From: Hyperoodon ampullatus
Lineage: Eukaryota > Chordata > Mammalia > Artiodactyla > Ziphiidae
Reading direction: 5' to 3'
Assembly (NCBI GenBank): GCA_949752795.1
Contig: CATKHW010000549.1
Location: 744,001-808,000 of the forward strand
Length of the DNA: 64,000 bases
The notes beneath the pieces were generated by a model. That model was not told the DNA's origin and did not search any database. It saw nothing but the letters and a program-made list of their open reading frames with translations. Positions 52,170 through 64,000 of this stretch are shown in pieces; positions within the stretch are counted from its first letter, which is position 1; each line of letters begins with the position of its first letter. The translations under genes were made by a program, and so were the position numbers.

Positions 52170-53908
52170 CAAAATTTTGGACTTGCGGTCAGCTCACCAA
52201 AAACGAGTTGAAAAATGGAGCTCAGGGGCACAGCAATTCACAAACTGGCCGAGTAATAAAGGACAACTATCGTCCAAAAATCTGTTGAGGGAAGGCAACG
52301 AGGCGGACTTGAAAGCGAGGCAGAATAGCAGGAAACAGATTTCAAGAGGTACGTTGGAATCGCCTTTAAAGCACAGGAAGAGGGGCACAACTTCGACAAT
52401 GATGCACTTGGCCAAAAAGGGCGTATGCGTTTTCTCCTGAATATATTCAGGAGAAAACGCATACGCCCTTTTTGGCCAAGCAAGCAAGCGGGCAATGCAA
52501 ATCTGCACTACAAAGAAGTATCACTTCCCACCGGTCAAAAGGGACATCCACAAAATGTGTAAGAACAAGAAAGGCAAGACAGGCCCTGGAGAACAGGGAG
52601 CCTTGTTATGCTGATGGGCGGGATGTAAATTGCCAACTGCCTCTCTGGAGGAGTGCATTCTGTTCCCTAAAACAAGTAAAGAACAGAGCTACAGAGCCAA
52701 GGGCACTACCAGTCTAGGGAATATACCTTGGGAAAACTGAAAATCAATAAGACAGAGCCACCCCAAAATTTAGGGCTGCACTGCATACAAGGACCTCAAC
52801 TTGGATACACCTTAAGTATCCCAGAAAATATAAACATGGTTCAAAAAATTGTGGTACTTACGTACGATGGAATATCCCTCAGCCATGAAATCAATGTCAT
52901 AAGACCAGTAGCAGCAAAATGGGTGGATTCAGGTACGATGATTCTAAGTGAAATAAGTCACAGAGAAAAAGAAACTTATCATAAGATATCACTTATGAAG
53001 ATCCTGTAAACATGGCTACACTTGAACTGAGTTAGGAAAGAGAACAGTGTCTCACATTTAGAAAACACTCTTATACCTGCTTAAGGGGGAAGGAGAGGTG
53101 GGGTGATGCATAAAACCAGAGTTTGATATAAGCACAGGTACCGTTCCAAAAACCAACTATGGAATAGACAAGACCTACACCGTCCTCAGTGAAAGGGACT
53201 CAAAACCCCATATTTCCCGCAGAGGAAAGTATCTGACTAGTAAGAATCTTAAAACCTATGTATTGATATGTCTCCGTAAGGGAATCAAGTGTGTCTAGAC
53301 TGGCATAAACATGGCAGCGAGAATCAGCTCAAACCCACTATAAAAAGGAATTTCAAAAACAAAACAAAAAAACTGGGAAATTCTTTACAATTCCTTCAGG
53401 GTCTCTGATGAAAGCTGGAATGACCCTATCTAAAACGACAGCTGGATGTGGCATAAGGAGGGACACTTGGGACTGAGAGGATTGGTGAGATTGGGTGAGC
53501 AAATGCAGACCCTTTACAGCAATAATGCATGGCACCCATTCCATGGGTCCGAACTCTCCAGGTTGAAGGGAATATTACTACAGCTATAACATGTGCGGGA
53601 AACCTAGAGAACGGACACACTGTGAATACGAAAGGTTTCTAAAACTCAACGAATAGTCCCTCTCCTGGTGCTCCGGTTTGACTTTCCGTCTGCTTTACTA
53701 TCAACCTCCCAACTTGGAGAGACAGCCCCTTTAACCTCTTGGTTCGCACAGGTTGCCAATTTGGCAGAGGATGAAAGGGAAGAGGGAGAACCAATGAGAG
53801 AGTAGCTGTTAGGCATTTGGACGGGCACATATCACTGTAATTTCCCGGCAGGAAGAAGAATTAACCAAATTCTCAGCCACCCACCGGGAACCAGTATAGG
53901 TCCTGAAC
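52170..53908 (+). repeat. Satellite monomer 31
   Basis: Copy of monomer 25, with ctaaaacgac near 53430. I saw no difference between them. The palindrome at 52407-52480 is perfect. Confidence 0.97.
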
Positions 53909-55647
53909 CAAAATTTTGGACTTGCGGTCAGCTCACCAAAAACGAGTTGAAAAATGGAGCTCAGGGGCACAGCAATTCACAAACTGGCCGAGTAATAAAG
54001 GACAACTATCGTCCAAAAATCTGTTGAGGGAAGGCAACGAGGCGGACTTGAAAGCGAGGCAGAATAGCAGGAAACAGATTTCAAGAGGTACGTTGGAATC
54101 GCCTTTAAAGCACAGGAAGAGGGGCACAACTTCGACAATGATGCACTTGGCCAAAAAGGGCGTATGCGTTTTCTCCTGAATATATTCAGGAGAAAACGCA
54201 TACGCCCTTTTTGGCCAAGCAAGCAAGCGGGCAATGCAAATCTGCACTACAAAGAAGTATCACTTCCCACCGGTCAAAAGGGACATCCACAAAATATGTA
54301 AGAACAAGAAAGGCAAGACAGGCCCTGGAGAACAGGGAGCCTTGTTATGCTGATGGGCGGGATGTAAATTGCCAACTGCCTCTCTGGAGGAGTGCATTCT
54401 GTTCCCTAAAACAAGTAAAGAACAGAGCTACAGAGCCAAGGGCACTACCAGTCTAGGGAATATACCTTGGGAAAACTGAAAATCAATAAGACAGAGTCAC
54501 CCCAAATTTTAGGGCTGCACTGCATACAAGGACCTCAACTTGGATACACCTTAAGTATCCCAGAAAATATAAACATGGTTCAAAAACTGGTGGTACTTAC
54601 GTATGATGGAATATCCCTCAGCCATGAAATCAATGTCATAAGACCAGTAGCAGCAAAATGGGTGGATTCAGGTACGATGATTCTAAGTGAAATAAGTCAC
54701 ACAGAAAAAGAAACTTATCATAAGATATCACTTATGAAGATCCTGTAAACATGGCTACACTTGAACTGAGTTAGGAAAGAGAACAGTGTCTCACATTTAG
54801 AAAACACTCTTATACCTGCTTAAGGGGGAAGGAGAGGTGGGGTGATGCATAAAACCAGAGTTTGATATAAGCACAGGTACCGTTCCAAAAACCAACTATG
54901 GAATAGACAAGACCTACACCGTCCTCAGTGAAAGGGACTCAAAACCCCATATTTCCCGCAGAGGAAAGTATCTGACTAGTAAGAATCTTAAAACCTATGT
55001 ATTGATATGTCTCCGTAAGGGAATCAAGTGTGTCTAGACTGGCATAAACATGGCAGCGAGAATCAGCTCAAACCCACTATAAAAAGGAATTTCAAAAACA
55101 AAACAAAAAAACTGGGAAATTCTTTACAATTCCTTCAGGGTCTCTGATGAAAGCTGGAATGACCCTATCTACAACGACAGCTGGATGTGGCATAAGGAGG
55201 GACACTTGGGACTGAGATGATTGGTGAGATTGGGTGAGCAAATGCAGACCCTTTAAAGCAATAATGCATGGCACCCATTCCATGAGTGCGAACTCTCCAG
55301 GTTGAAGGGAATATTACTACAGCTATAACATGTGCGGGAAACCTAGAGAACGGACACACTGTGAATACGAAAGGTTTCTAAAACTCAACGAATAGTCCCT
55401 CTCCTGGTGCTCCGGTTTAACTTTCCGTCTGCTTTACTATCAACCTCCCAACTTGGAGAGACAGCCCCTTTAACCTCTTGGTTCGCACAGGTTGCCAATT
55501 TGGCAGAGGATGAAAGGGAAGAGGGAGAACCAATGAGAGAGTAGCTGTTAGGCATTTGGACGGGCACATATCACTGTAATTTCCCGGCAGGAAGAAGAAT
55601 TAACCAAATTCTCAGCCACCCACCGGGAACCAGTATAGGTCCTGAAC
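53909..55647 (+). repeat. Satellite monomer 32
   Basis: Copy of monomer 26, including the rare catgagtgcg near 55282. I saw no difference between them. The palindrome at 54146-54219 is perfect. Confidence 0.97.
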
Positions 55648-57386
55648 CAAAATTTTGGACTTGCGGTCAGCTCACCAAAAACGAGTTGAAAAATGGAGCT
55701 CAGGGGCACAGCAATTCACAAACTGGCCGAGTAATAAAGGACAACTATCGTCCAAAAATCTGTTGAGGGAAGGCAACGAGGTGGACTTGAAAGCGAGGCA
55801 GAATAGCAGGAAACAGATTTCAAGAGGTACGTTGGAATCGCCTTTAAAGCACAGGAAGAGGGGAACAACTTCGACAATGATGCACTTGGCCAAAAAGGGC
55901 GTATGCGTTTTCTCCTGAATATATTCAGGAGAAAACGCATACGCCCTTTTTGGCCAAGCAAGCAAGCGGGCAATGCAAATCTGCACTACAAAGAAGTATC
56001 ACTTCCCACCGGTCAAAAGGGACATCCACAAAATGTGTAAGAACAAGAAAGGCAAGACAGGCCCTGGAGAACAGGGAGCCTTCTTATGCTGATGGGCGGG
56101 ATGTAAATTGCCAACTGCCTCTCTGGAGGAGTGCATTCTGTTCCCTAAAACAAGTAAAGAACAGAGCTACAGAGCCAAGGGCACTAGCAGTCTAGGGAAT
56201 ATACCTTGGGAAAACTGAAAATCAATAAGACAGAGCCACCCCAAAATTTAGGGCTGCACTGCATACAAGGACCTCAACTTGGATACACCTTAAGTATCCC
56301 AGAAAATATAAACATGGTTCAAAAAATTGTGGTACTTACGTACGATGGAATATCCCTCAGCCATGAAATCAATGTCATAAGACCAGTAGCAGCAAAATGG
56401 GTGGATTCAGGCACGATGATTCTAAGTGAAATAAGTCACGCAGAAAAAGAAACTTATCATAAGATATCACTTATGAAGATCCTGTAAACATGGCTACACT
56501 TGAACTGAGTTAGGAAAGAGAACAGTGTCTCACATTTAGAAAACACTCTTATACCTGCTTAAGGGGGAAGGAGAGGTGGGGTGATGCATAAAACCAGAGT
56601 TTGATATAAGCACAGGTACCGTTCCAAAAACCAACTATGGAATAGACAAGACCTACACCGTCCTCAGTGAAAGGGACTCAAAACCCCATATTTCCCGCAG
56701 AGGAAAATATCTGACTAGTAAGAATCTTAAAACCTATGTATTGATATGTCTCCGTAAGGGAATCAAGTGTGTCTAGACTGGCATAAACATGGCAGCGAGA
56801 ATCAGCTCAAACCCACTATAAAAAGGAATTTCAAAAACAAAACAAAAAAACTGGGAAATTCTTTACAATTCCTTCAGGGTCTCTGATGAAAGCTGGAATG
56901 ACCCTATCTACAACGACAGCTGGATGTGGCATAAGGAGGGACACTTGGGACTGAGACGATTGGTGAGATTGGGTGAGCAAATGCAGACCCTTTAAAGCAA
57001 TAATGCATGGCACCCATTCCATGGGTCCGAACTCTCCAGGTTGAAGGGAATATTACTACAGTTATAACATGTGCGGGAAACCTAGAGAACGGACACACTG
57101 TGAATACGAAAGGTTTGTAAAACTCAACGAATAGTCCCTCTCCTGGTGCTCCGGTTTGACTTTCCGTCTGCTTTACTATCAACCTCCCAACTTGGAGAGA
57201 CAGCCCCTTTAACCTGTTGGTTCGCACAGGTTGCCAATTTGGCAGAGGATGAAAGGGAAGAGGGAGAACCAATGAGAGAGTAGCTGTTAGGCATTTGGAC
57301 GGGCACATATCACTGTAATTTCCCGGCAGGAACAAGAATTAACCAAATTCTCAGCCACCCACCGGGAACCAGTATAGGTCCTGAAC
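55648..57386 (+). repeat. Satellite monomer 33 (chimeric)
   Basis: The first part copies monomer 27, with private ccttcttatg, actagcag and aggcacg. The rest does not copy it (gagacgatt, cagttataac, aggtttgtaa near 57112, aggaacaag near 57329). The tgt change near 57116 removes a minus-strand stop, giving a 143-codon antisense open frame at 56904-57335. The palindrome at 55885-55958 is perfect. Confidence 0.97.
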
Positions 57387-59125
57387 CAAAATTTTGGACT
57401 TGCGGTCAGCTCAACAAAAACGAGTTGAAAAATGGAGCTCAGGGGCACAGCAATTCACAAACTGGCCGAGTAATAAAGGACAACTATCGTCCAAAAATCT
57501 GTTGAGGGAAGGCAACGAGGCGGACTTGAAAGCGAGGCAGAATAGCAGGAAACAGATTTCAAGAGGTACGTTGGAATCGCCTTTAAAGCACAGGAAGAGG
57601 GGCACAACTTCGACAATGATGCACTTGGCCAAAAAGGGCGTATGCGTTTTCTCCTGAATATATTCAGGAGAAAACGCATACGCCCTTTTTGGCCAAGCAA
57701 GCAAGCGGGCAATGCAAATCTGCACTACAAAGAAGTATCACTTCCCACCGGTCAAAAGGGACATCCACAAAATGTGTAAGAACAAGAAAGGCAAGACAGG
57801 CCCTGGAGAACAGGGAGCCTTGTTATGCTGATGGGCGGGATGTAAATTGCCAACTGCCTCTCTGGAGGAGTGTATTCTGTTCCCTAAAACAAGTAAAGAA
57901 CAGAGCTACAGAGCCAAGGGCACTACCAGTCTAGGGAATATACCTTGGGAAAACTGAAAATCAATAAGACAGAGCCACCCCAAAATTTAGGGCTGCACTG
58001 CATACAAGGACCTCAACTTGGATACACCTTAAGTATCCCAGAAAATATAAACATGGTTCAAAAAATTGTGGTACTTACGTACGATGGAATATCCCTCAGC
58101 CATGAAATCAATGTCATAAGACCAGTAGCAGCAAAATGGGTGGATTCTGGTACGATGATTCTAAGTGAAATAAGTCACAGAGAAAAAGAAACTTATCATA
58201 AGATATCACTTATGAAGATCCTGTAAACATGGCTACACTTGAACTGAGTTAGGAAAGAGAACAGTGTCTCACATTTAGAAAACACTCTTATACCTGCTTA
58301 AGGGGGAAGGAGAGGTGGGGTGATGCATAAAACCAGAGTTTGATATAAGCACAGGTACCGTTCCAAAAACCAACTATGGAATAGAGAAGACCTACACCGT
58401 CCTCAGTGAAAGGGACTCAAAACCCCATATTTCCCGCAGAGGAAAATATCTGACTAGTAAGAATCTTAAAACCTATGTATTGATATGTCTCCGTAAGGGA
58501 ATCAAGTGTGTCTAGACTGGCATAAACATGGCAGCGAGAATCAGCTCAAACCCACTATAAAAAGGAATTTCAAAAACAAAACAAAAAAACTGGGAAATTC
58601 TTTACAATTCCTTCAGGGTCTCTGATGAAAGCTGGAATGACCCTATCTACAACGACAGCTGGATGTGGCATAAGGAGGGACACTTGGGACTGAGAGGATT
58701 GGTGAGATTGGGTGAGCAAATGCAGACCCTTTAAAGCAATAATGCATGGCACCCATTCCATGGGTCCGAACTCTCCAGGTTGAAGGGAATATTACTACAG
58801 CTATAACATGCGCGGGAAACCTAGGGAACGGACACACTGTGAATACGAAAGGTTTCTAAAACTCAACGAATAGTCCCTCTCCTGGTGCTCCGGTTTGACT
58901 TTCCGTCTGCTTTACTATCAACCTCCCAACTTGGAGAGACAGCCCCTTTAACCTCTTGGTTCGCACAGGTTGCCAATTTGGCAGAGGATGAAAGGGAAGA
59001 GGGAGAACCAATGAGAGAGTAGCTGTTAGGCATTTGGACGGGCACATATCACTGTAATTTCCCGGCAGGAAGAAGAATTAACCAAATTCTCAGCCACCCA
59101 CCGGGAACCAGTATAGGTCCTGAAC
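57387..59125 (+). repeat. Satellite monomer 34
   Basis: Private changes are tcaacaaaaa near 57412, gtgtattctg near 57871 and gattctggt near 58144. It shares atagagaag with monomers 13, 36 and 37. The palindrome at 57624-57697 is perfect. Confidence 0.97.
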
Positions 59126-60864
59126 CAAAATTTTGGACTTGCGGTCAGCTCACCAAAAACGAGTTGAAAAATGGAGCTCAGGGGCACAGCAATTCACAAA
59201 CTGGCCGAGTAATAAAGGACAACTATCGTCCAAAAATCTGTTGAGGGAAGGCAACGAGGCGGACTTGAAAGCGAGGCAGAATAGCAGGAAACAGATTTCA
59301 AGAGGTACGTTGGAATCGCCTTTAAAGCACAGGAAGAGGGGCACAACTTCGACAATGATGCACTTGGCCAAAAAGGGCGTATGCGTTTTCTCCTGAATAT
59401 ATTCAGGAGAAAACGCATACGCCCTTTTTGGCCAAGCAAGCAAGCGGGCAATGCAAATCTGCACTACAAAGAAGTATCACTTCCCACCGGTCAAAAGGGA
59501 CATCCACAAAATGTGTAAGAACAAGAAAGGCAAGACAGGCCCTGGAGAACAGGGAGCCTTGTTATGCTGATGGGCGTGATGTAAATTGCCAACTGCCTCT
59601 CTGGAGGAGTGCATTCTGTTCCCTAAAACAAGTAAAGAACAGAGCTACAGAGCCAAGGGCACTACCAGTCTAGGGAATATACCTTGGGAAAACTGAAAAT
59701 CAATAAGACAGAGCCACCCCAAAATTTAGGGCTGCACTGCATACAAGGACCTCAACTTGGATACACCTTAAGTATCCCAGAAAATATAAACATGGTTCAA
59801 AAAATTGTGGTACTTACGTACGATGGAATATCCCTCAGCCATGAAATCAATGTCATAAGACCAGTAGCAACAAAATGGGTGGATTCAGGTACGATGATTC
59901 TAAGTGAAATAAGTCACACAGAAAAAGAAACTTATCATAAGATATCACTTATGAAGATCCTGTAAACATGGCTACACTTGAACTGAGTTAGGAAAGAGAA
60001 CAGTGTCTCACATTTAGAAAACACTCTTATACCTGCTTAAGGGGGAAGGAGAGGTGGGGTGATGCATAAAACCAGAGTTTGATATAAGCACAGGTACCGT
60101 TCCAAAAACCAACTATGGAATAGACAAGACCTACACCGTCCTCAGTGAAAGGGACTCAAAACCCCATATTTCCCGCAGAGGAAAATACCTGACTAGTAAG
60201 AATCTTAAAACCTATGTATTGATATGTCTCCGTAAGGGAATCAAGTGTGTCTAGACTGGCATAAACATGGCAGCGAGAATCAGCTCAAACCCACTATAAA
60301 AAGGAATTTCAAAAACAAAACAAAAAAACTGGGAAATTCTTTACAATTCCTTCAGGGTCTCTGATGAAAGCTGGAATGACCCTATCTACAACGACAGCTG
60401 GATGTGGCATAAGGAGGGACACTTGGGACTGAGACAATTGGTGAGATTGGGTGAGCAAATGCAGACCCTTTAAAGCAATAATGCATGGCACCCATTCCAT
60501 GGGTCCGAACTCTCCAGGTTGAAGGGAATATTACTACAGTTATAACATGCGCGGGAAACCTAGGGAACGGACACACTGTGAATACGAAAGGTTTCTAAAA
60601 CTCAACGAATAGTCCCTCTCCTGGTGCTCCGGTTTGACTTTCCGTCTGCTTTACTATCAACCTCCCAACTTGGAGAGACAGCCCCTTTAACCTCTTGGTT
60701 CGCACAGGTTGCCAATTTGGCAGAGGATGAAAGGGAAGAGGGAGAACCAATGAGAGAGTAGCTGTTAGGCATTTGGACGGGCACATATCACTGTAATTTC
60801 CCGGCAGGAAGAAGAATTAACCAAATTCTCAGCCACCCACCGGGAACCAGTATAGGTCCTGAAC
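59126..60864 (+). repeat. Satellite monomer 35
   Basis: Private changes are gggcgtgatg near 59572, aaatacctg near 60183 and gagacaatt near 60432. It shares catgcgcggg with monomers 34 and 36. The palindrome at 59363-59436 is perfect. Confidence 0.97.
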
Positions 60865-62602
60865 CAAAATTTTGGACTTGCGGTCAGCTCACCAAAAACG
60901 AGTTGAAAAATGGAGCTCAGGGGCACAGCAATTCACAAACTGGCCGAGTAATAAAGGACAACTATCGTCCAAAAATCTGTTGAGGGAAGGCAACGAGGCG
61001 GACTTGAAAGCGAGGCAGAATAGCAGGAAACAGATTTCAAGAGGTACGTTGGAATCGCCTTTAAAGCACAGGAAGAGGGGCACAACTTCGACAATGATGC
61101 ACTTGGCCAAAAAGGGCGTATGCGTTTTCTCCTGAATATATTCAGGAGAAAACGCATACGCCCTTTTTGGCCAAGCAAGCAAGCGGGCAATGCAAATCTG
61201 CACTACAAAGAAGTATCACTTCCCACCGGTCAAAAGGGCATCCACAAAATGTGTAAGAACAAGAAAGGCAAGACAGGCCCTGGAGAACAGGGAGCCTTGT
61301 TATGCTGATGGGCGGGATGTAAATTGCCAACTGCCTCTCTGGAGGAGTGCATTCTGTTCCCTAAAACAAGTAAAGAACAGAGCTACAGAGCCAAGGGCAC
61401 TACCAGTCTAGGGAATATACCTTGGGAAAACTGAAAATCAATAAGACAGAGCCACCCCAAAATTTAAGGCTGCACTGCATACAAGGACCTCAACTTGGAT
61501 ACACCTTAAGTATCCCAGAAAATATAAACATGGTTCAAAAAATTGTGGTAATTACGTACGATGGAATATCCCTCAGCCATGAAATCAATGTCATAAGACC
61601 AGTAGCAGCAAAATGGGTGGATTCAGGTACGATGATTCTAAGTGAAATAAGTCACAGAGAAAAAGAAACTTATCATAAGATATCACTTATGAAGATCCTG
61701 TAAACATGGCTACACTTGAACTGAGTTAGGAAAGAGAACAGTGTCTCACATTTAGAAAACACTCTTATACCTGCTTAAGGGGGAAGGAGAGGTGGGGTGA
61801 TGCATAAAACCAGAGTTTGATATAAGCACAGGTACCGTTCCAAAAACCAACTATGGAATAGAGAAGACCTACACCGTCCTCAGTGAAAGGGACTCAAAAC
61901 CCCATATTTCCCGCAGAGGAAAATATCTGACTAGTAAGAATCTTAAAACCTATGTATTGATATGTCTCCGTAAGGGAATCAAGTGTGTCTAGACTGGCAT
62001 AAACATGGCAGCGAGAATCAGCTCAAACCGACTATAAAAAGGAATTTCAAAAACAAAACAAAAAAACTGGGAAATTCTTTACAATTCCTTCAGGGTCTCT
62101 GATGAAAGCTGGAATGACCCTATCTACAACGACAGCTGGATGTGGCATAAGGAGGGACACTTGGGACTGAGACGATTGGTGAGATTGGGTGAGCAAATGC
62201 AGACCCTTTAAAGCAATAATGCATGGCACCCATTCCATGGGTCCGAACTCTCCAGGTTGAAGGGAATATTACTACAGCTATAACATGCGCGGGAAACCTA
62301 GAGAACGGACACACTGTGAATACGAAAGGTTTCTAAAACTCAACGAATAGTCCCTCTCCTGGTGCTCCGGTTTGAGTTTCCGTCTGCTTTACTATCAACC
62401 TCCCAACTTGGAGAGACAGCCCCTTTAACCTCTTGGTTCGCACAGGTTGCCAATTTGGCAGAGGATGAAAGGGAAGAGGGAGAACCAATGAGAGAGTAGC
62501 TGTTAGGCATTTGGACGGGCACATATCACTGTAATTTCCCGGCAGGAAGAAGAATTAACCAAATTCTCAGCCACCCACCGGGAACCAGTATAGGTCCTGA
62601 AC
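60865..62602 (+). repeat. Satellite monomer 36 (1,738 bp)
   Basis: One A is lost near 61239 (aaaagggcatcc), which shifts the forward frame after the palindrome. Private changes include atttaaggc near 61463, aaccgact near 62027 and tttgagtttc near 62370. The palindrome at 61102-61175 is perfect. Confidence 0.97.
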
Positions 62603-64000
62603 CAAAATTTTGGACTTGCGGTCAGCTCACCAAAAACGAGTTGAAAAATGGAGCTCAGGGGCACAGCAATTCACAAACTGGCCGAGTAATAAAGGACAAC
62701 TATCGTCCAAAAATCTGTTGAGGGAAGGCAACGAGGCGGACTTGAAAGCGAGGCAGAATAGCAGGAAACAGATTTCAAGAGGTACGTTGGAATCGCCTTT
62801 AAAGCACAGGAAGAGGGGCACAACTTCGACAATGATGCACTTGGCCAAAAAGGGCGTATGCGTTTTCTCCTGAATATATTCAGGAGAAAACGCATACGCC
62901 CTTTTTGGCCAAGCAAGCAAGCGGGCAATGCAAATCTGCACTACAAAGAAGTATCACTTCCCACCGGTCAAAAGGGACATCCACAAAATGTGTAAGAACA
63001 AGAAAGGCAAGACAGGCCCTGGAGAACAGGGAGCCTTGTTATGCTGATGGGCGGGATGTAAATTGCCAACTGCCTCTCTGGAGGAGTGCATTCTGTTCCC
63101 TAAAACAAGTAAAGAACAGAGCTACAGAGCCAAGGGCACTACCAGTCTAGGGAATATACCTTGGGAAAACTGAAAATCAATAAGACAGAGCCACCCCAAA
63201 ATTTAGGGCTGCACTGCATACAAGGACCTCAACTTGGATACACCTTAAGTATCCCAGAAAATATAAACATGGTTCAAAAAATTGTGGTACTTACGTACGA
63301 TGGAATATCCCTCAGCCATGAAATCAATGTCATAAGACCAGTAGCAGCAAAATGGGTGGATTCAGGTACGATGATTCTAAGTGAAATAAGTCACAGAGAA
63401 AAAGAATCTTATCATAAGATATCACTTATGAAGATCCTGTAAACATGGCTACACTTGAACTGAGTTAGGAAAGAGAACAGTGTCTCACATTTAGAAAACA
63501 CTCTTATACCTGCTTAAGGGGGAAGGAGAGGTGGGGTGATGCATAAAACCAGAGTTTGATATAAGCACAGGTACCGTTCCAAAAACCAACTATGGAATAG
63601 AGAAGACCTACACCGTCCTCAGTGAAAGGGACTCAAAACCCCATATTTCCCGCAGAGGAAAATATCTGACTAGTAAGAATCTTAAAACCTATGTATTGAT
63701 ATGTCTCCGTAAGGGAATCAAGTGTGTCTAGACTGGCATAAACATGGCAGCGAGAATCAGCTCAAACCCACTATAAAAAGGAATTTCAAAAACAAAACAA
63801 AAAAACTGGGAAATTCTTTACAATTCCTTCAGGGTCTCTGATGAAAGCTGGAATGACCCTATCTACAACGACAGCTGGATGTGGCATAAGGAGGGACACT
63901 TGGGACTGAGACGATTGGTGAGATTGGGTGAGCAAATGCTGACCCTTTAAAGCAATAATGCATGGCACCCATTCCATGAGTCCGAACTCTCCAGGTTGAA
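62603..64000 (+). repeat. Satellite monomer 37 (partial, cut by window end)
   Basis: First 1,398 bp of a unit; the array runs out of the window. Private changes are aaagaatctt near 63403, aatgctgacc near 63936 and catgagtcc near 63975. The palindrome at 62840-62913 is perfect. Confidence 0.97.

Larger units (their letters stand above)
46953..57386 (+). repeat. Six-monomer higher-order block, copy B (monomers 28-33)
   Basis: Near-identical second copy of the preceding 10,434 bp. By eye I found about nine differences: copy A has attcttttcc near 37010 where B has attctgttcc; A acatatag near 37405; B caatgac near 49953; B ataagaag near 49977; A gggggcc near 40424; B cactttaag near 51070; B ccttcttatg near 56081; B actagcag near 56186; B aggcacg near 56411. 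That is around 0.1%, far below the typical difference between monomers. The 3' part of monomer 33 departs from monomer 27, so the matched stretch ends between about 56.49 and 56.96 kb. Confidence 0.93.
1..64000 (+). repeat. Satellite/macrosatellite array, 1,739-bp monomer, about 36.8 copies
   Basis: The same sequence recurs every 1,739 bp from the first base to the last, always in one orientation. Complete monomers are 1,739 bp except numbers 2, 7 and 36 (1,738) and 6 (1,740). Copies differ by scattered substitutions at roughly 1-2% by eye. I see no obvious shorter subrepeat that builds the monomer, and no inserted transposon or single-copy spacer. Neither array end lies inside the window. 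This is the pattern of a tandem satellite homogenised by unequal exchange and conversion. I do not recognise the family. Chromosomal position (centromeric, pericentromeric, subtelomeric or interstitial) cannot be read from the sequence. Confidence 0.98.

Noticed and set aside
1..64000. CRISPR array or bacterial/phage repeat
   Set aside because: Repeats are contiguous 1.7-kb units without unique spacers, there are no cas or other prokaryotic genes, and open frames are short throughout.
1..64000. Tandem rRNA, tRNA, 5S or histone gene cluster
   Set aside because: No conserved rRNA, tRNA or histone sequence could be recognised in the monomer on either strand.
1..64000. LTR or LINE tandem array
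   Set aside because: No TG...CA bounded direct repeats with primer-binding site and polypurine tract, and no reverse transcriptase motif, were seen. The TATA and AATAAA motifs alone are not enough.

Overview
The whole 64-kb window is one head-to-tail tandem array of a single repeat unit of about 1,739 bp: 36 complete monomers plus a 1,398-bp partial one, all in the same orientation. No single-copy sequence, conventional gene, RNA gene, transposon insertion or CRISPR array interrupts it. Thirty-two of the 36 complete monomers are exactly 1,739 bp. The other four (monomers 2, 6, 7 and 36) differ by 1 bp. Monomers differ from each other by scattered substitutions, roughly 1-2% by eye. This is satellite or macrosatellite DNA of a large eukaryotic genome. 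CpG dinucleotides are still frequent, and many of the differences between copies are CpG transitions, which points to a genome with germline cytosine methylation, probably a vertebrate. I do not recognise the unit and cannot name the species. Several mammalian satellites have monomers of 1.4-1.8 kb, but size alone identifies nothing.

Inside each monomer (phase chosen at the CCAAAATTTTGG dyad; offsets from monomer start) the order is: an AATAAA hexamer near +86; a 74-bp palindrome with 37-bp arms and no spacer at +238 to +311, perfect in 25 of 37 copies; a 110-codon stop-to-stop open frame at about +511 to +840 that stays open in every copy but starts without ATG; a TATAAAAAGG element near +1170; and an A-rich tract just after it. 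The open frames look incidental: replacement changes outnumber silent ones and there is no ATG at the frame start.

At larger scale the array has a mosaic higher-order structure. Monomers 22-27 and 28-33 are two copies of a 10,434-bp six-monomer block that are almost identical (about nine differences seen). The duplication junction lies inside chimeric monomer 27. Weaker similarity recurs at lags of four, five, six and ten monomers elsewhere. A marker (ACCACAAACG) recurs in monomers 8, 13, 19, 24 and 30, alternating steps of five and six. The leftmost monomers carry the most private changes (about 19 in monomer 1, about a dozen in monomer 2, few from monomer 3 on), which suggests that an array edge lies not far to the left. 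The right end shows no such rise.
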